From contig CABSKZ010000151.1 of the NCBI GenBank assembly GCA_902478395.1, positions 1-6,945 of the forward strand: a stretch of DNA of 6,945 nucleotides, given 5' to 3'. The notes beneath the pieces were generated by a model. It was not told the origin of the DNA. It made no database searches and saw only the letters and a program-made list of their open reading frames with translations. This DNA comes from an uncultured Eubacteriales bacterium (GTDB taxonomy: Bacteria; Bacillota; Clostridia; UBA1381; UBA9506). Below, in pieces: positions 1 to 5,491 of this stretch (position 1 is the first letter of the stretch; the number at the start of each line of letters is the position of its first letter). A program made the translations under genes and the position numbers.

Positions 1-426
1 GTTATAGAATTCCTTTTCGTTTGGAGTTTTTATCTCATAATAGGTACAGTCGTCAGAAGTGACTGCATTCATACTTTCGGCCAGTGCATTCCCCCGTATA
101 TACGGCATAATATTTTTCGTCGGATATTTCTCGCTGCCGCAGAGCAGACTGTGCTCCAAAACATGGTTAGCACCCTTATTGTCAATAGGCGGCGTTTTAA
201 ATCCTATGGAAAAATCACGGCGCTGGGAATCGTTATCCAAGAAGATAACCTCCGCTCCCGTTTTGGTATGGCGGAAATAATAAAGCATACCGCCTAAGTC
301 AGAAGATTCCTGTGTTTTTATCAGCTCAAAGCCTGTACCACTGTATGGCTCCTCCGCGAATACCAAACCAAAATTTAAAGCTAAGGCAATACATAAAAGC
401 ATCGCCGTAATTCGTTTTATCATCAT
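1..426 (-). CDS. Exported M16C-family (PreP/insulinase-like) zinc metallopeptidase, N-terminal part
   Basis: Only the first 142 codons are in the window; the frame is still open at base 1. Residues 1-24 look like a Sec signal peptide: a lysine/arginine start, a hydrophobic core and a VFA cleavage site before EEP. No lipobox cysteine is present, so the product is probably secreted or held at the envelope. Residues 75-100 match the presequence-protease branch of family M16, with FKTPP, then the inverted zinc motif H88-V-L-E91-H92, then LLCGSEKYP. H88 and H92 would bind zinc and E91 would be the catalytic base; the third ligand lies beyond the edge. Family members are usually about 900-1000 residues and degrade peptides in a closed chamber. 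The start at 426 is chosen because AAAGGA lies 9 bases upstream; a second ATG follows directly. It begins 20 bp after the anti-sigma gene, so it is very likely co-transcribed with it. The M16C assignment is firm; the substrate is unknown. Confidence 0.85.
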   Translation of the reverse strand, partial: MMIKRITAMLLCIALALNFGLVFAEEPYSGTGFELIKTQESSDLGGMLYYFRHTKTGAEVIFLDNDSQRRDFSIGFKTPPIDNKGANHVLEHSLLCGSEKYPTKNIMPYIRGNALAESMNAVTSDDCTYYEIKTPNEKEFYN

Positions 427-446
427 ATTTTGAAATCCTTTCAAAG

Positions 447-1178
447 TTATTTTTCCTGTGTATTAATAATTTCTTTCGCCATTTCTATTAAGTCTTCTGA
501 AGTCATCGAACTATCAATCACGTTTAATTCATAATTCACACCGTTATATTCCCATGCCAGCAACTGCACTTCACTAATTTTCACTTCCGGACTGCCCCAA
601 CTAAAAACAAGCTTGCCGGACTTTTCATCCTTCTTATCCTGTTCCGTCATTTTATAATCAGGCGGAACCAACTTATTCGTGTAGGCACAATACAACAACT
701 CGCTGCCTTTGTAGATTTCTTTTTCATCAGCGTTTTTTATTTGGACACCAGCAATCGCCATATCCGCATGGAAATGGACCTCTTGATTTTCTTTGGCATA
801 AACGCAAGCCAACCCTTTGTAGCGTTCAAACACGCTGCCGTCCTGCGCATAGTCTTCATTATCCACAATATGACCGCTTTTAAAGCTGTAACCATTTGAA
901 AATTTTTCGACAACGTTTGGGGCAAACCCAATATCGCTCTGTAATGTCTGGGCATCAGGAACTGCATAATAGGACGGGATGTTATAAGAATGGCCGCCTC
1001 TGCCGCTTAAAATAATTGTTGCTGCAAAGGCTGTAAATCCTAACAGCATAACTGCAACTACCGCAACTGCCACCATTTTGCTGAATTTACTCCTCCTAAC
1101 CTTTCGCGCAGCATTTTCCGCTTCTTTGATTAAATCACCATCAATCAGACTGATTGCATGAAATACATCCTTGCTCAT
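447..1178 (-). CDS. Probable membrane-anchored anti-sigma factor
   Basis: A 243-residue single-pass membrane protein. Residues 1-34 are a short, basic cytoplasmic segment containing ISLIDGDLIKEAE, a pattern typical of the N-terminus of Firmicutes anti-sigma proteins. A strongly hydrophobic helix spans about residues 35-57. Residues 58-243 form an outside domain with no cysteine-rich or enzymatic motif that I recognise. Its ending, MTSEDLIEMAKEI, resembles the C-terminal helix of DUF4367/DUF4179-type anti-sigma domains. The start codon overlaps the sigma factor stop as ATGA (1175-1178), which indicates translational coupling and near-equal synthesis of the two proteins. A GGAAGG about 14 bases upstream is poorly placed, consistent with coupling. 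By context it should bind and hold the sigma factor at the membrane until an envelope signal releases it. The anti-sigma role is inferred from position and topology; the exact Pfam family is uncertain. Confidence 0.75.
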   Translation of the reverse strand: MSKDVFHAISLIDGDLIKEAENAARKVRRSKFSKMVAVAVVAVMLLGFTAFAATIILSGRGGHSYNIPSYYAVPDAQTLQSDIGFAPNVVEKFSNGYSFKSGHIVDNEDYAQDGSVFERYKGLACVYAKENQEVHFHADMAIAGVQIKNADEKEIYKGSELLYCAYTNKLVPPDYKMTEQDKKDEKSGKLVFSWGSPEVKISEVQLLAWEYNGVNYELNVIDSSMTSEDLIEMAKEIINTQEK

Positions 1179-1732
1179 ACTGTCACACCATGCCTTCCAA
1201 GATATTTTTTTAGTTCATTCCGTGTTCTCAGCAACATTGATTTTACTTTGCTTTCGCTAAAACCAAATTCTTTTGAAAGCACTGCGATACTGTCACAATA
1301 CCAATATCTGCGGACAAACACCATGCGCTTTATGTAACTGGTTTTGCGCAGAAAATTGCTGATGTGTTTTGCTGTTTCCTTATATTCCAACTCTTTCTCT
1401 GTATTATTTACAGTCAAAAGGCAGTTTTCAAGCTCCGACAGTTCCATCTCAAACTCTGCATTCCGTTTTGCCGCATTGTTATAATCGTACTTGTCAAAAG
1501 AAATGTTCCGGACAATTCGTCCAAGAAAGGCTGAAAAATACGGTGGGTTTGCAGGGGGAATTTTATTCCATGCCGTATGATAGGTATCGTTCTCGCATTC
1601 CTCACTGTCTTGCGTGCTTTTCAGGATATTGTAGGCAATAGCACGAATCATCCTGCCGTATTTATGAGCGGTTTCTTCAATCGCTTTTTCACTCCTATTA
1701 AAATATAACTCAATAATTTTCTCATCCTCCAT
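1175..1732 (-). CDS. ECF-like sigma-70 family RNA polymerase sigma factor
   Basis: A protein of 185 residues, the usual size for an extracytoplasmic-function-type sigma factor. Residues about 8-82 resemble region 2 (core binding and -10 recognition), with the helix around YGRMIRAIAYNILKSTQDSEE and the later FLGRIVRN. Residues about 119-178 form region 4, with a helix-turn-helix at about 147-175 (DSIAVLSKEFGFSESKVKSM) for -35 recognition. A linker rich in acidic residues separates them. The frame is open to an ATG at 1801, but I chose the ATG at 1732 because AAGGAG lies 9 bases before it and because family proteins begin near MEDEKIIELYF. It overlaps the anti-sigma gene by 4 bases and leads the operon. 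Expression is probably autoregulated, as is common for such pairs, and may now be affected by the insertion sequence 146 bp upstream. The family is clear; the regulon is unknown. Confidence 0.88.
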   Translation of the reverse strand: MEDEKIIELYFNRSEKAIEETAHKYGRMIRAIAYNILKSTQDSEECENDTYHTAWNKIPPANPPYFSAFLGRIVRNISFDKYDYNNAAKRNAEFEMELSELENCLLTVNNTEKELEYKETAKHISNFLRKTSYIKRMVFVRRYWYCDSIAVLSKEFGFSESKVKSMLLRTRNELKKYLGRHGVTV

Positions 1733-1830
1733 GATGCAGAGCTCCTTCATTTGTTTTAGGCCTTCATTTATATAATGGGAAATAATATGCATTGGTTGCA
1801 TGAATTTATTATTTTTTCAAAATGATTTTA

Positions 1831-1858
1831 AATATACAGCATTTTAATTTAACTGCAA
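1831..1858 (-). promoter_or_regulatory. Weak candidate promoter for the sigma operon
   Basis: Reading towards the sigma gene, TTGCAG (1853-1858) and TATATT (1831-1836) are separated by 16 bp. The -10 matches the consensus at 5 of 6 positions and the -35 at only 3. It lies between the insertion sequence and the sigma start, in very AT-rich DNA where chance matches are common. The true promoter could instead be recognised by the operon's own sigma factor. Confidence 0.25.
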
Positions 1859-1860
1859 AT

Positions 1861-1889
1861 ATAAATAATACACGTATTGGTAGTGTCAA
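1861..1889 (-). promoter_or_regulatory. Outward hybrid promoter candidate at the insertion-sequence end
   Basis: The near end of the insertion sequence, read outward towards the sigma gene, contains a perfect TTGACA (1884-1889). Flanking host DNA supplies weak -10 candidates: ATTTAT at 17 bp spacing (1861-1866, 3 of 6 matches), or the better TATTAT (1865-1870, 5 of 6) at a short 13 bp spacing. Outward -35 boxes in IS256-family ends that form hybrid promoters with host DNA are known. Whether this one is active depends on the suboptimal -10 spacing. Confidence 0.4.
1871..1878. repeat. Target-site duplication, left copy (CACGTATT)
   Basis: The eight bases CACGTATT directly abut the left end of the insertion sequence and recur exactly at 3222-3229, directly abutting the right end. 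Eight base pairs is the usual IS256-family duplication length. Confidence 0.93.
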
Positions 1890-1905
1890 GTATTATGCGC
1901 AAATT
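1879..1905. repeat. Left terminal inverted repeat of the IS256-family element
   Basis: These 27 bases match the reverse complement of 3195-3221 at 18 of 27 positions without gaps. The inner ten bases, TGCGCAAATT, are identical, and the outer part is more divergent. It begins GGTAGTG where the other end begins GATAAGG. It contains the outward-facing TTGACA box on the minus strand. Confidence 0.85.
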
Positions 1906-1921
1906 CGTTTGCAGTGCTCTA

Positions 1922-1935
1922 ATAGAATGAACTTA
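1922..1935. repeat. Subterminal inverted repeat, left copy
   Basis: ATAGAATGAACTTA here matches the reverse complement of 3154-3167 at 13 of 14 positions. The copy lies 43 bp inside the left end and its last three bases are the transposase stop codon. The partner at the right end overlaps the likely transposase -10 box. It may be an inner transposase contact site, or simply constrained by coding and promoter use. Confidence 0.6.
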
Positions 1936-3120
1936 TCCAGTGGAAGCCTCGTCGAAGACGGCCTCGAGATGCTTCATATTCATGTACTTCTTGCTGCCCC
2001 ACTGGGTACCAGCCACATGCCGCAAGCGGGCGCAGACGAGCATCAGGGCGGAGTTGCCATCTGGGAAGCATCCCACCACACGAGTGCGGCGGCGAATCTC
2101 CCGGTTGAGCCGCTCAATCACATTGTTGGTGCGGATTCTTGTCCAGTGCTCAGAGGGGAAATCACAGTAAGTCAAAGTCTCTTCGATGCTGTCCTCCACC
2201 TTCTTGGCAGCCTCCTTCAACTTCATGGCCCGCAGTTCCTCAACCACTGCTTTGGCTTTCTCGCGGGCAGCTTTTTTGTTCTCCTGCGCATGGATTGCTT
2301 TGAGCATTTTGGATACCAGCTTTACTTTGGAACGAGGCGTAACAGAGAACACATTGCGGTAAAAATGGACGGTGCAACGCTGGTATTTGGCCTCGGGGAA
2401 CACCTCGCAGGCAGCCTCCAGCATACCCTGGCTCTTATCTCCAACGATCAGTTTTACACCGTTGAGACCACGCGCATAAAGCCACTGTAAGAAACTTGCC
2501 CAGCTGTTTTTATCCTCTTTCATGCCCTCCGCGGCTCCCAGAACCTCTCGATATCCGTCCTCATTGACCCCAATTGCCACCAGAACTGCTACATTTTCGT
2601 ACTCTCCGCCCCAATTGCGACGCAGGTAGATGCCATCCACATAGACATATGGGTAACGTCCGCCCTGCAAGGGGCGATTGCGCCATTGCTCAATGTGGAC
2701 GTAGGCTTTCTTATTGAGCTCGCTGATGGTGGAGGCAGAGACCTTACTACCCCATAGAGCCTCGGTAATATCTTCTACTCGGCGTACAGATACGCCGGCC
2801 AGATACATCTCAATGAGAGCTTCCTCCACACTGCTCTCACGTCGACGATACCGCTCAATAATCGCCGTTTCAAAGGTTACTCCCTTCAAGCGGGGAACAT
2901 TGAGTTTTACGTCGCCGGAGGTGGTTGTGAGATTACGCTGGTAATGGCCGCTGCGGTATGCCTGACGCTCCTCGCTGCGCTCATACCGGGCCGCATGGGT
3001 CAGCTGTTCCGCCTCAGCCTCCAACAGGCCGTTGAGGGTTTCCTCTACACTGCCCCGCACTAATTCTTTGATTTGCCCCTTGATTATTTCTTCGTTTAGC
3101 TGTACAATTTTCTCAGACAT
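1933..3120 (-). CDS. IS256-family (Mutator-type) DDE transposase
   Basis: A 395-residue transposase, full length for the IS256 family, that catalyses cut/copy-and-paste movement of its own element. Numbering from MSEKIVQLN, the DDE catalytic residues are visible as D162 in YVDGIYLR, D228 in IVGDKSQGM and E336 in NNVIERLNREIRRRT. The conserved C249-x2-H252 motif (RCTVHFYRN) lies between the second D and the E. The N-terminal ~100 residues are basic and helical, as expected for end binding. I chose the ATG at 3120, which has AAGGGAG about 10 bases upstream, over an in-frame ATG at 3162. The latter has no good ribosome site and would lie inside the predicted -10 region. The stop codon is 54 bp from the element's left end. 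No frameshift or stop interrupts it. The family assignment is certain; activity is inferred from intact catalytic residues. Confidence 0.96.
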   Translation of the reverse strand: MSEKIVQLNEEIIKGQIKELVRGSVEETLNGLLEAEAEQLTHAARYERSEERQAYRSGHYQRNLTTTSGDVKLNVPRLKGVTFETAIIERYRRRESSVEEALIEMYLAGVSVRRVEDITEALWGSKVSASTISELNKKAYVHIEQWRNRPLQGGRYPYVYVDGIYLRRNWGGEYENVAVLVAIGVNEDGYREVLGAAEGMKEDKNSWASFLQWLYARGLNGVKLIVGDKSQGMLEAACEVFPEAKYQRCTVHFYRNVFSVTPRSKVKLVSKMLKAIHAQENKKAAREKAKAVVEELRAMKLKEAAKKVEDSIEETLTYCDFPSEHWTRIRTNNVIERLNREIRRRTRVVGCFPDGNSALMLVCARLRHVAGTQWGSKKYMNMKHLEAVFDEASTG

Positions 3121-3153
3121 CGTTTGCTGTCTCCCTTCAGAATGGTTGTGTGG

Positions 3154-3167
3154 TAACTTCATTCTAT
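3154..3167. repeat. Subterminal inverted repeat, right copy
   Basis: This is the partner of 1922-1935 (13 of 14 matches as reverse complement). It lies 54 bp inside the right end, and on the minus strand it reads ATAGAATGAAGTTA. It overlaps the TAGAAT box proposed as the transposase -10. Confidence 0.6.
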
Positions 3168-3189
3168 CAAAGACTACAAACTTTGTCTC
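3161..3189 (-). promoter_or_regulatory. Likely transposase promoter inside the right end of the element
   Basis: Reading towards the transposase, GAGACA (3184-3189, 4 of 6 matches to TTGACA) and TAGAAT (3161-3166, 5 of 6 matches to TATAAT) are separated by 17 bp. Initiation would fall near 3154, giving a leader of roughly 30 bases before the ATG at 3120. Confidence 0.5.
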
Positions 3190-3194
3190 TTTTT

Positions 3195-3221
3195 AATTTG
3201 CGCAACTTATTGTACCTTATC
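3195..3221. repeat. Right terminal inverted repeat of the IS256-family element
   Basis: This is the reverse-complement partner of 1879-1905, with the same ten inner bases and 18 of 27 positions matching overall. Read inward it begins GATAAGGTAC, similar in style to the GATAAAG start I recall for IS256 itself. Confidence 0.85.
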
Positions 3222-3229
3222 CACGTATT
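3222..3229. repeat. Target-site duplication, right copy (CACGTATT)
   Basis: This is an exact second copy of the octamer at 1871-1878, immediately outside the right terminal inverted repeat. It confirms the element boundaries and indicates that insertion has not been followed by rearrangement between the ends. Confidence 0.93.
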
Positions 3230-3310
3230 CATACCGAAACTGAACATTTTCAGAATACTCTCTATGTTATTGTGTAATTAAGGAAGTGAAAAACAATTAA
3301 TCCATTAATT

Positions 3311-3351
3311 AAAAAATACCACTGAAGACTCTATCGTTTTCAGCGGTATTT
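3311..3351 (-). terminator. Rho-independent terminator after guaA
   Basis: AAATACCACTGAA (3314-3326) pairs with TTCAGCGGTATTT (3339-3351) around a 12-base loop. The single non-Watson-Crick position is A-C on the plus strand but U-G on the minus strand, so all 13 pairs form only in the minus-strand transcript. The stem then runs into six U residues (3311-3316). This fits termination of guaA, whose stop codon is about 100 bases upstream. Confidence 0.8.
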
Positions 3352-3365
3352 CTTATATTGTGAAT

Positions 3366-3395
3366 ATTATTAGCTCGTAATGCGAATCGTGTCAA
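3366..3395 (-). promoter_or_regulatory. Candidate promoter directly upstream of the terminator hairpin
   Basis: A perfect TTGACA (3390-3395) is followed after 18 bp by AATAAT (3366-3371, 5 of 6 matches). Initiation near 3359 would give an RNA that enters the hairpin at 3351 almost at once. It may be a chance match, a start for a very short RNA, or a relic of an attenuated promoter for the sigma operon before the insertion. Confidence 0.25.
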
Positions 3396-3448
3396 ATCTA
3401 TTTTTTCTAAAAAACCCATACTTATATGGCTTTTTAGACTTTTTGATA

Positions 3449-4981
3449 TTATTCCCACTCAATGGTAGCCGGAGGTTTACTCGTGATATCATAAACAATC
3501 CGATTAATATGATTGACCTCGTTAATAATTCTGCCAGAGATTTTATCCAGCACATCGTACGGTATTCTTGCCCAGTCCGCTGTCATAAAATCACTCGTGG
3601 TAACGCCGCGGAGCGCGAGCGTATAATCATAGGTTCTGCCATCTCCCATCACGCCGACGCTGCGCATATCCGTCAAAACCGCAAAGTATTGATGAATATC
3701 CCGATCCAAGCCTGCCAAAGCGATTTCTTCTCGGAAAATATAGTCTGCGCTACGCAGTATTTCCAGTTTTTCTTCTGTGACATCACCTATCACACGTATA
3801 GCCAGTCCAGGCCCCGGGAACGGCTGGCGCCATACCAGATTCTCCGGGATATCCAACTCTGTGCCCAACTTCCGCACCTCATCTTTAAACAGACTACGGA
3901 GTGGTTCGATGATTTCTTTAAAATCCACATAATCTGGCAGCCCGCCGACATTATGATGGCTTTTTATAACCGCTGCATCCCCTACACCGCTTTCGATTAC
4001 GTCAGGATAAATGGTTCCCTGCACAAGATAGTCAACCTTACCGATTTTTTTGGCTTCTTCCTCGAAGACCCGAATGAATTCCTCGCCGATTATTTTTCTT
4101 TTTGTCTCTGGGTCAGCGACGCCGGCGAGTTTTCGCAAAAAACGTTCCTGCGCATTGACACGTATCAGGTTCACATCAAACTGCTCAGTAAATATCTTTT
4201 CGACCTCATCTCCCTCGTTTTTGCGCAAAAGGCCATGGTCCACAAAAATACAGGTCAATTGCCTGCCGACCGCTTTATGAATCATAATTGCCGCAACGGA
4301 GGAATCCACCCCGCCTGAAAGGGCGCATAATACCTTTTTATCTCCGATTTTTTCACGAAGCTGCTCGACCGTTTCCTTCGCATAACGGGACATTACCCAG
4401 TCTCCGCTAAGCTTACATACTTTTTTCAGGAAGTTGTCTAGCATTTGCGTCCCTTGCGGTGTATGCATTACTTCCGGGTGAAACTGAACGCCATACAGCA
4501 TTCTTTCCTTATCTTCGAGTGCTGCCACAGGACAACTTTGTGTCACCGCGGTAACGCTGAAACCTTCCGGAGGTGTTTTGATATAATCTGTATGGCTCAT
4601 CCAGCAGGAGGTGTTTAACTCCATTCCCTCAAACAAGGGGCTCTCTTTCAAGGTAATATCTGTTTTGCCGTATTCGCTTTTTTCAGCAGCGGTCACTTCT
4701 CCACCCAAAAGATAACTCATGAGCTGACAACCATAGCAGATTCCCAGCACTGGAATTCCGAGCTCCAACAACGCCTTGTCATATCGCGGCGAAGTAGCTT
4801 CGTACACACTGTTTGGCCCACCGGTCAGTATAATTCCCTTCGGCATAAGCTCCCGAATTTTCTCTATCGGCGTTTTGTAAGGGAGAACCTCACAATAAAC
4901 ATTACATTCTCTGACGCGCCGCGCAATCAGTTGATTATACTGACCGCCAAAATCTAAAACAATGACCAATTCATGCTGCAT
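3449..4981 (-). CDS. guaA: GMP synthase (glutamine-hydrolysing)
   Basis: This cytoplasmic enzyme of 510 residues, the normal full length, converts XMP to GMP using ATP and glutamine, the last step of guanine nucleotide synthesis. Residues about 1-195 are the class I glutamine amidotransferase domain, with nucleophile C82 in GICYGCQ and the H168-x-E170 pair in GVQFHPEV. Residues about 200-390 are the ATP-pyrophosphatase domain, with the PP-loop SGGVDSS at 222-228 and QGTIYPDVIESG at 321-332. Residues about 390-510 are the C-terminal dimerisation domain, including QPFPGPGLAIRV and the hallmark ending PPATIEWE. All key residues are present. The start follows a GGGGG tract about 11 bases upstream. 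It has its own promoter and a terminator after the stop, so it can be a single-gene transcript although cupin and nagA lie upstream on the same strand. I see no guanine riboswitch in the short leader. Confidence 0.98.
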   Translation of the reverse strand: MQHELVIVLDFGGQYNQLIARRVRECNVYCEVLPYKTPIEKIRELMPKGIILTGGPNSVYEATSPRYDKALLELGIPVLGICYGCQLMSYLLGGEVTAAEKSEYGKTDITLKESPLFEGMELNTSCWMSHTDYIKTPPEGFSVTAVTQSCPVAALEDKERMLYGVQFHPEVMHTPQGTQMLDNFLKKVCKLSGDWVMSRYAKETVEQLREKIGDKKVLCALSGGVDSSVAAIMIHKAVGRQLTCIFVDHGLLRKNEGDEVEKIFTEQFDVNLIRVNAQERFLRKLAGVADPETKRKIIGEEFIRVFEEEAKKIGKVDYLVQGTIYPDVIESGVGDAAVIKSHHNVGGLPDYVDFKEIIEPLRSLFKDEVRKLGTELDIPENLVWRQPFPGPGLAIRVIGDVTEEKLEILRSADYIFREEIALAGLDRDIHQYFAVLTDMRSVGVMGDGRTYDYTLALRGVTTSDFMTADWARIPYDVLDKISGRIINEVNHINRIVYDITSKPPATIEWE

Positions 4982-5022
4982 GAAATTAAATACCCCCTGA
5001 TTTTTTGCAAGATTTGGATTTT

Positions 5023-5051
5023 ATTATACACCAATCCATGGTGCAGTTCAA
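5023..5051 (-). promoter_or_regulatory. guaA promoter
   Basis: TTGAAC (5046-5051, 4 of 6 matches) and a perfect TATAAT (5023-5028) are separated by exactly 17 bp. Initiation near 5016 would leave a leader of about 35 bases. Two adjacent 10-bp near-repeats, TTTTGTTGAT and TTTTGTTGAA on the minus strand, run into the -35 box and might bind a regulator. Confidence 0.7.
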
Positions 5052-5082
5052 CAAAAATCAACAAAATAGTTATATCATGGCC

Positions 5083-5391
5083 TTAATAAAACACACATAA
5101 CCAAATACAAGGCGGTTGTTTGCTGGTATATGCAACACGGTGTCTCACGTGTGCAGGAATCAACAAATGCTCTCCAGCCTCGAGTTGCCTTATATTTCCG
5201 CCAGCAAATTCCAACCGTGCGGTTCCTTGAAGAAGGAGAACCCATTCCTGTTCGCTCTGGTCATACCAGAACCCGTCCGGAGACACCTGCCCTGCCGATA
5301 TAATCTGTTCGATACGGACCGATTCATTCTCCAAGAGCAGATTGGTAATTTCCTGCCGCGGCAATTCATCCGGCAATTCAAAAATATTCAT
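5083..5391 (-). CDS. Small single-domain cupin protein
   Basis: A protein of 102 residues, almost all of it one cupin beta-barrel. Cupin motif 1 is recognisable at 40-56 (GFWYDQSEQEWVLLLQG), but the usual histidine pair is replaced and only the E49-x6-G spacing is kept. Motif 2 at about 73-88 (GEHLLIPAHVRHRVAYT) retains H81 and H84. Small cupins with the WYDQ-EWVLLLQG signature are widespread in bacteria as uncharacterised proteins; the altered metal site suggests a non-standard metal or ligand binding rather than classical dioxygenase chemistry. The start is supported by GGAGGG five bases upstream. It lies about 100 bp after nagA and about 100 bp before guaA on the same strand. I see no clear promoter directly before it, so it may be read from nagA. 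Fold confident; function and substrate not known. Confidence 0.85.
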   Translation of the reverse strand: MNIFELPDELPRQEITNLLLENESVRIEQIISAGQVSPDGFWYDQSEQEWVLLLQGTARLEFAGGNIRQLEAGEHLLIPAHVRHRVAYTSKQPPCIWLCVFY

Positions 5392-5486
5392 CCTTTCCCT
5401 CCGTAATGTGCTCCGCCATTCTTAAATAAGCTTTCGGTTAACCACTCGTCCGGAAAAGCTTTCTTATCCGGAACGATACATACTGT
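5388..5486 (-). pseudogene. Possible gene remnant or non-ATG small ORF between nagA and the cupin gene
   Basis: A 32-codon open stretch runs from just after a TAA to a TGA that overlaps the cupin start as ATGA. The inferred peptide includes PDKKAFPDEWLTES and ends NGGAHYGGKG, a balanced and hydrophilic composition unlike typical intergenic translation. There is no ATG, GTG or TTG in frame. It could be the surviving 3' end of a gene once translationally coupled to the cupin, a small ORF with an unusual start, or chance. I do not recognise the peptide. Confidence 0.25.
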
Positions 5487-5491
5487 TTATG

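Larger units (their letters stand above)
1879..3221 (-). mobile_element. Complete IS256-family insertion sequence, 1343 bp
   Basis: The element is bounded on both sides by the same 8-bp duplication CACGTATT and carries imperfect 27-bp terminal inverted repeats and one transposase gene on the minus strand. Its length is typical of IS256-family elements. The transposase gene is visibly richer in G and C than the flanking intergenic DNA, a sign of separate origin. No stop codon or frameshift interrupts the transposase and both ends are present, so it looks transposition-competent. It lies between guaA and the sigma factor operon, 146 bp upstream of the sigma start codon and in the same transcriptional direction. 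Read-through from the transposase promoter, or the outward TTGACA in its left end, could feed the sigma operon. No passenger gene is present. Confidence 0.95.
3230..3448. other. AT-rich intergenic DNA between guaA and the insertion sequence
   Basis: No coding region is supported here. Together with the right end of the element, it makes a gene-free stretch from 3121 to 3448. It holds a strong hairpin terminator at 3311-3351, a candidate promoter at 3366-3395 and a short inverted repeat, CTGAA-CATTT-TTCAG-like, at 3240-3253. Before the insertion this DNA was continuous with 1733-1870 and formed the upstream region of the sigma operon. Confidence 0.7.

Noticed and set aside
1733..1801. Upstream in-frame extension of the sigma factor to the ATG at 1801
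   Set aside because: The ATG at 1732 has AAGGAG at 9 bases, and family proteins begin with an MEDEKIIELYF-like segment; the extra 23 residues match nothing in the family.
1822..2490. 222-codon open frame on the plus strand across the transposase
   Set aside because: It lies opposite the transposase, whose DDE motifs, ribosome site and full family length are clear. It has no recognisable domain and starts in intergenic AT-rich DNA; it is a shadow of the GC-rich coding strand.
3380..4318. 312-codon open frame on the plus strand across guaA
   Set aside because: It is antisense to the unmistakable guaA gene, has no recognisable domain and no good ribosome site; treated as a shadow.
4982..5022. 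Guanine or purine riboswitch before guaA
   Set aside because: The predicted leader is only about 35 bases, too short for the three-way junction aptamer, and no conserved purine-aptamer core is visible.
5434..5470. TCCGGA/TCCGGA hairpin after nagA as a terminator
   Set aside because: The stem is only six bases, TCCGGA is itself palindromic, and no T-run follows, so there is no support for termination.
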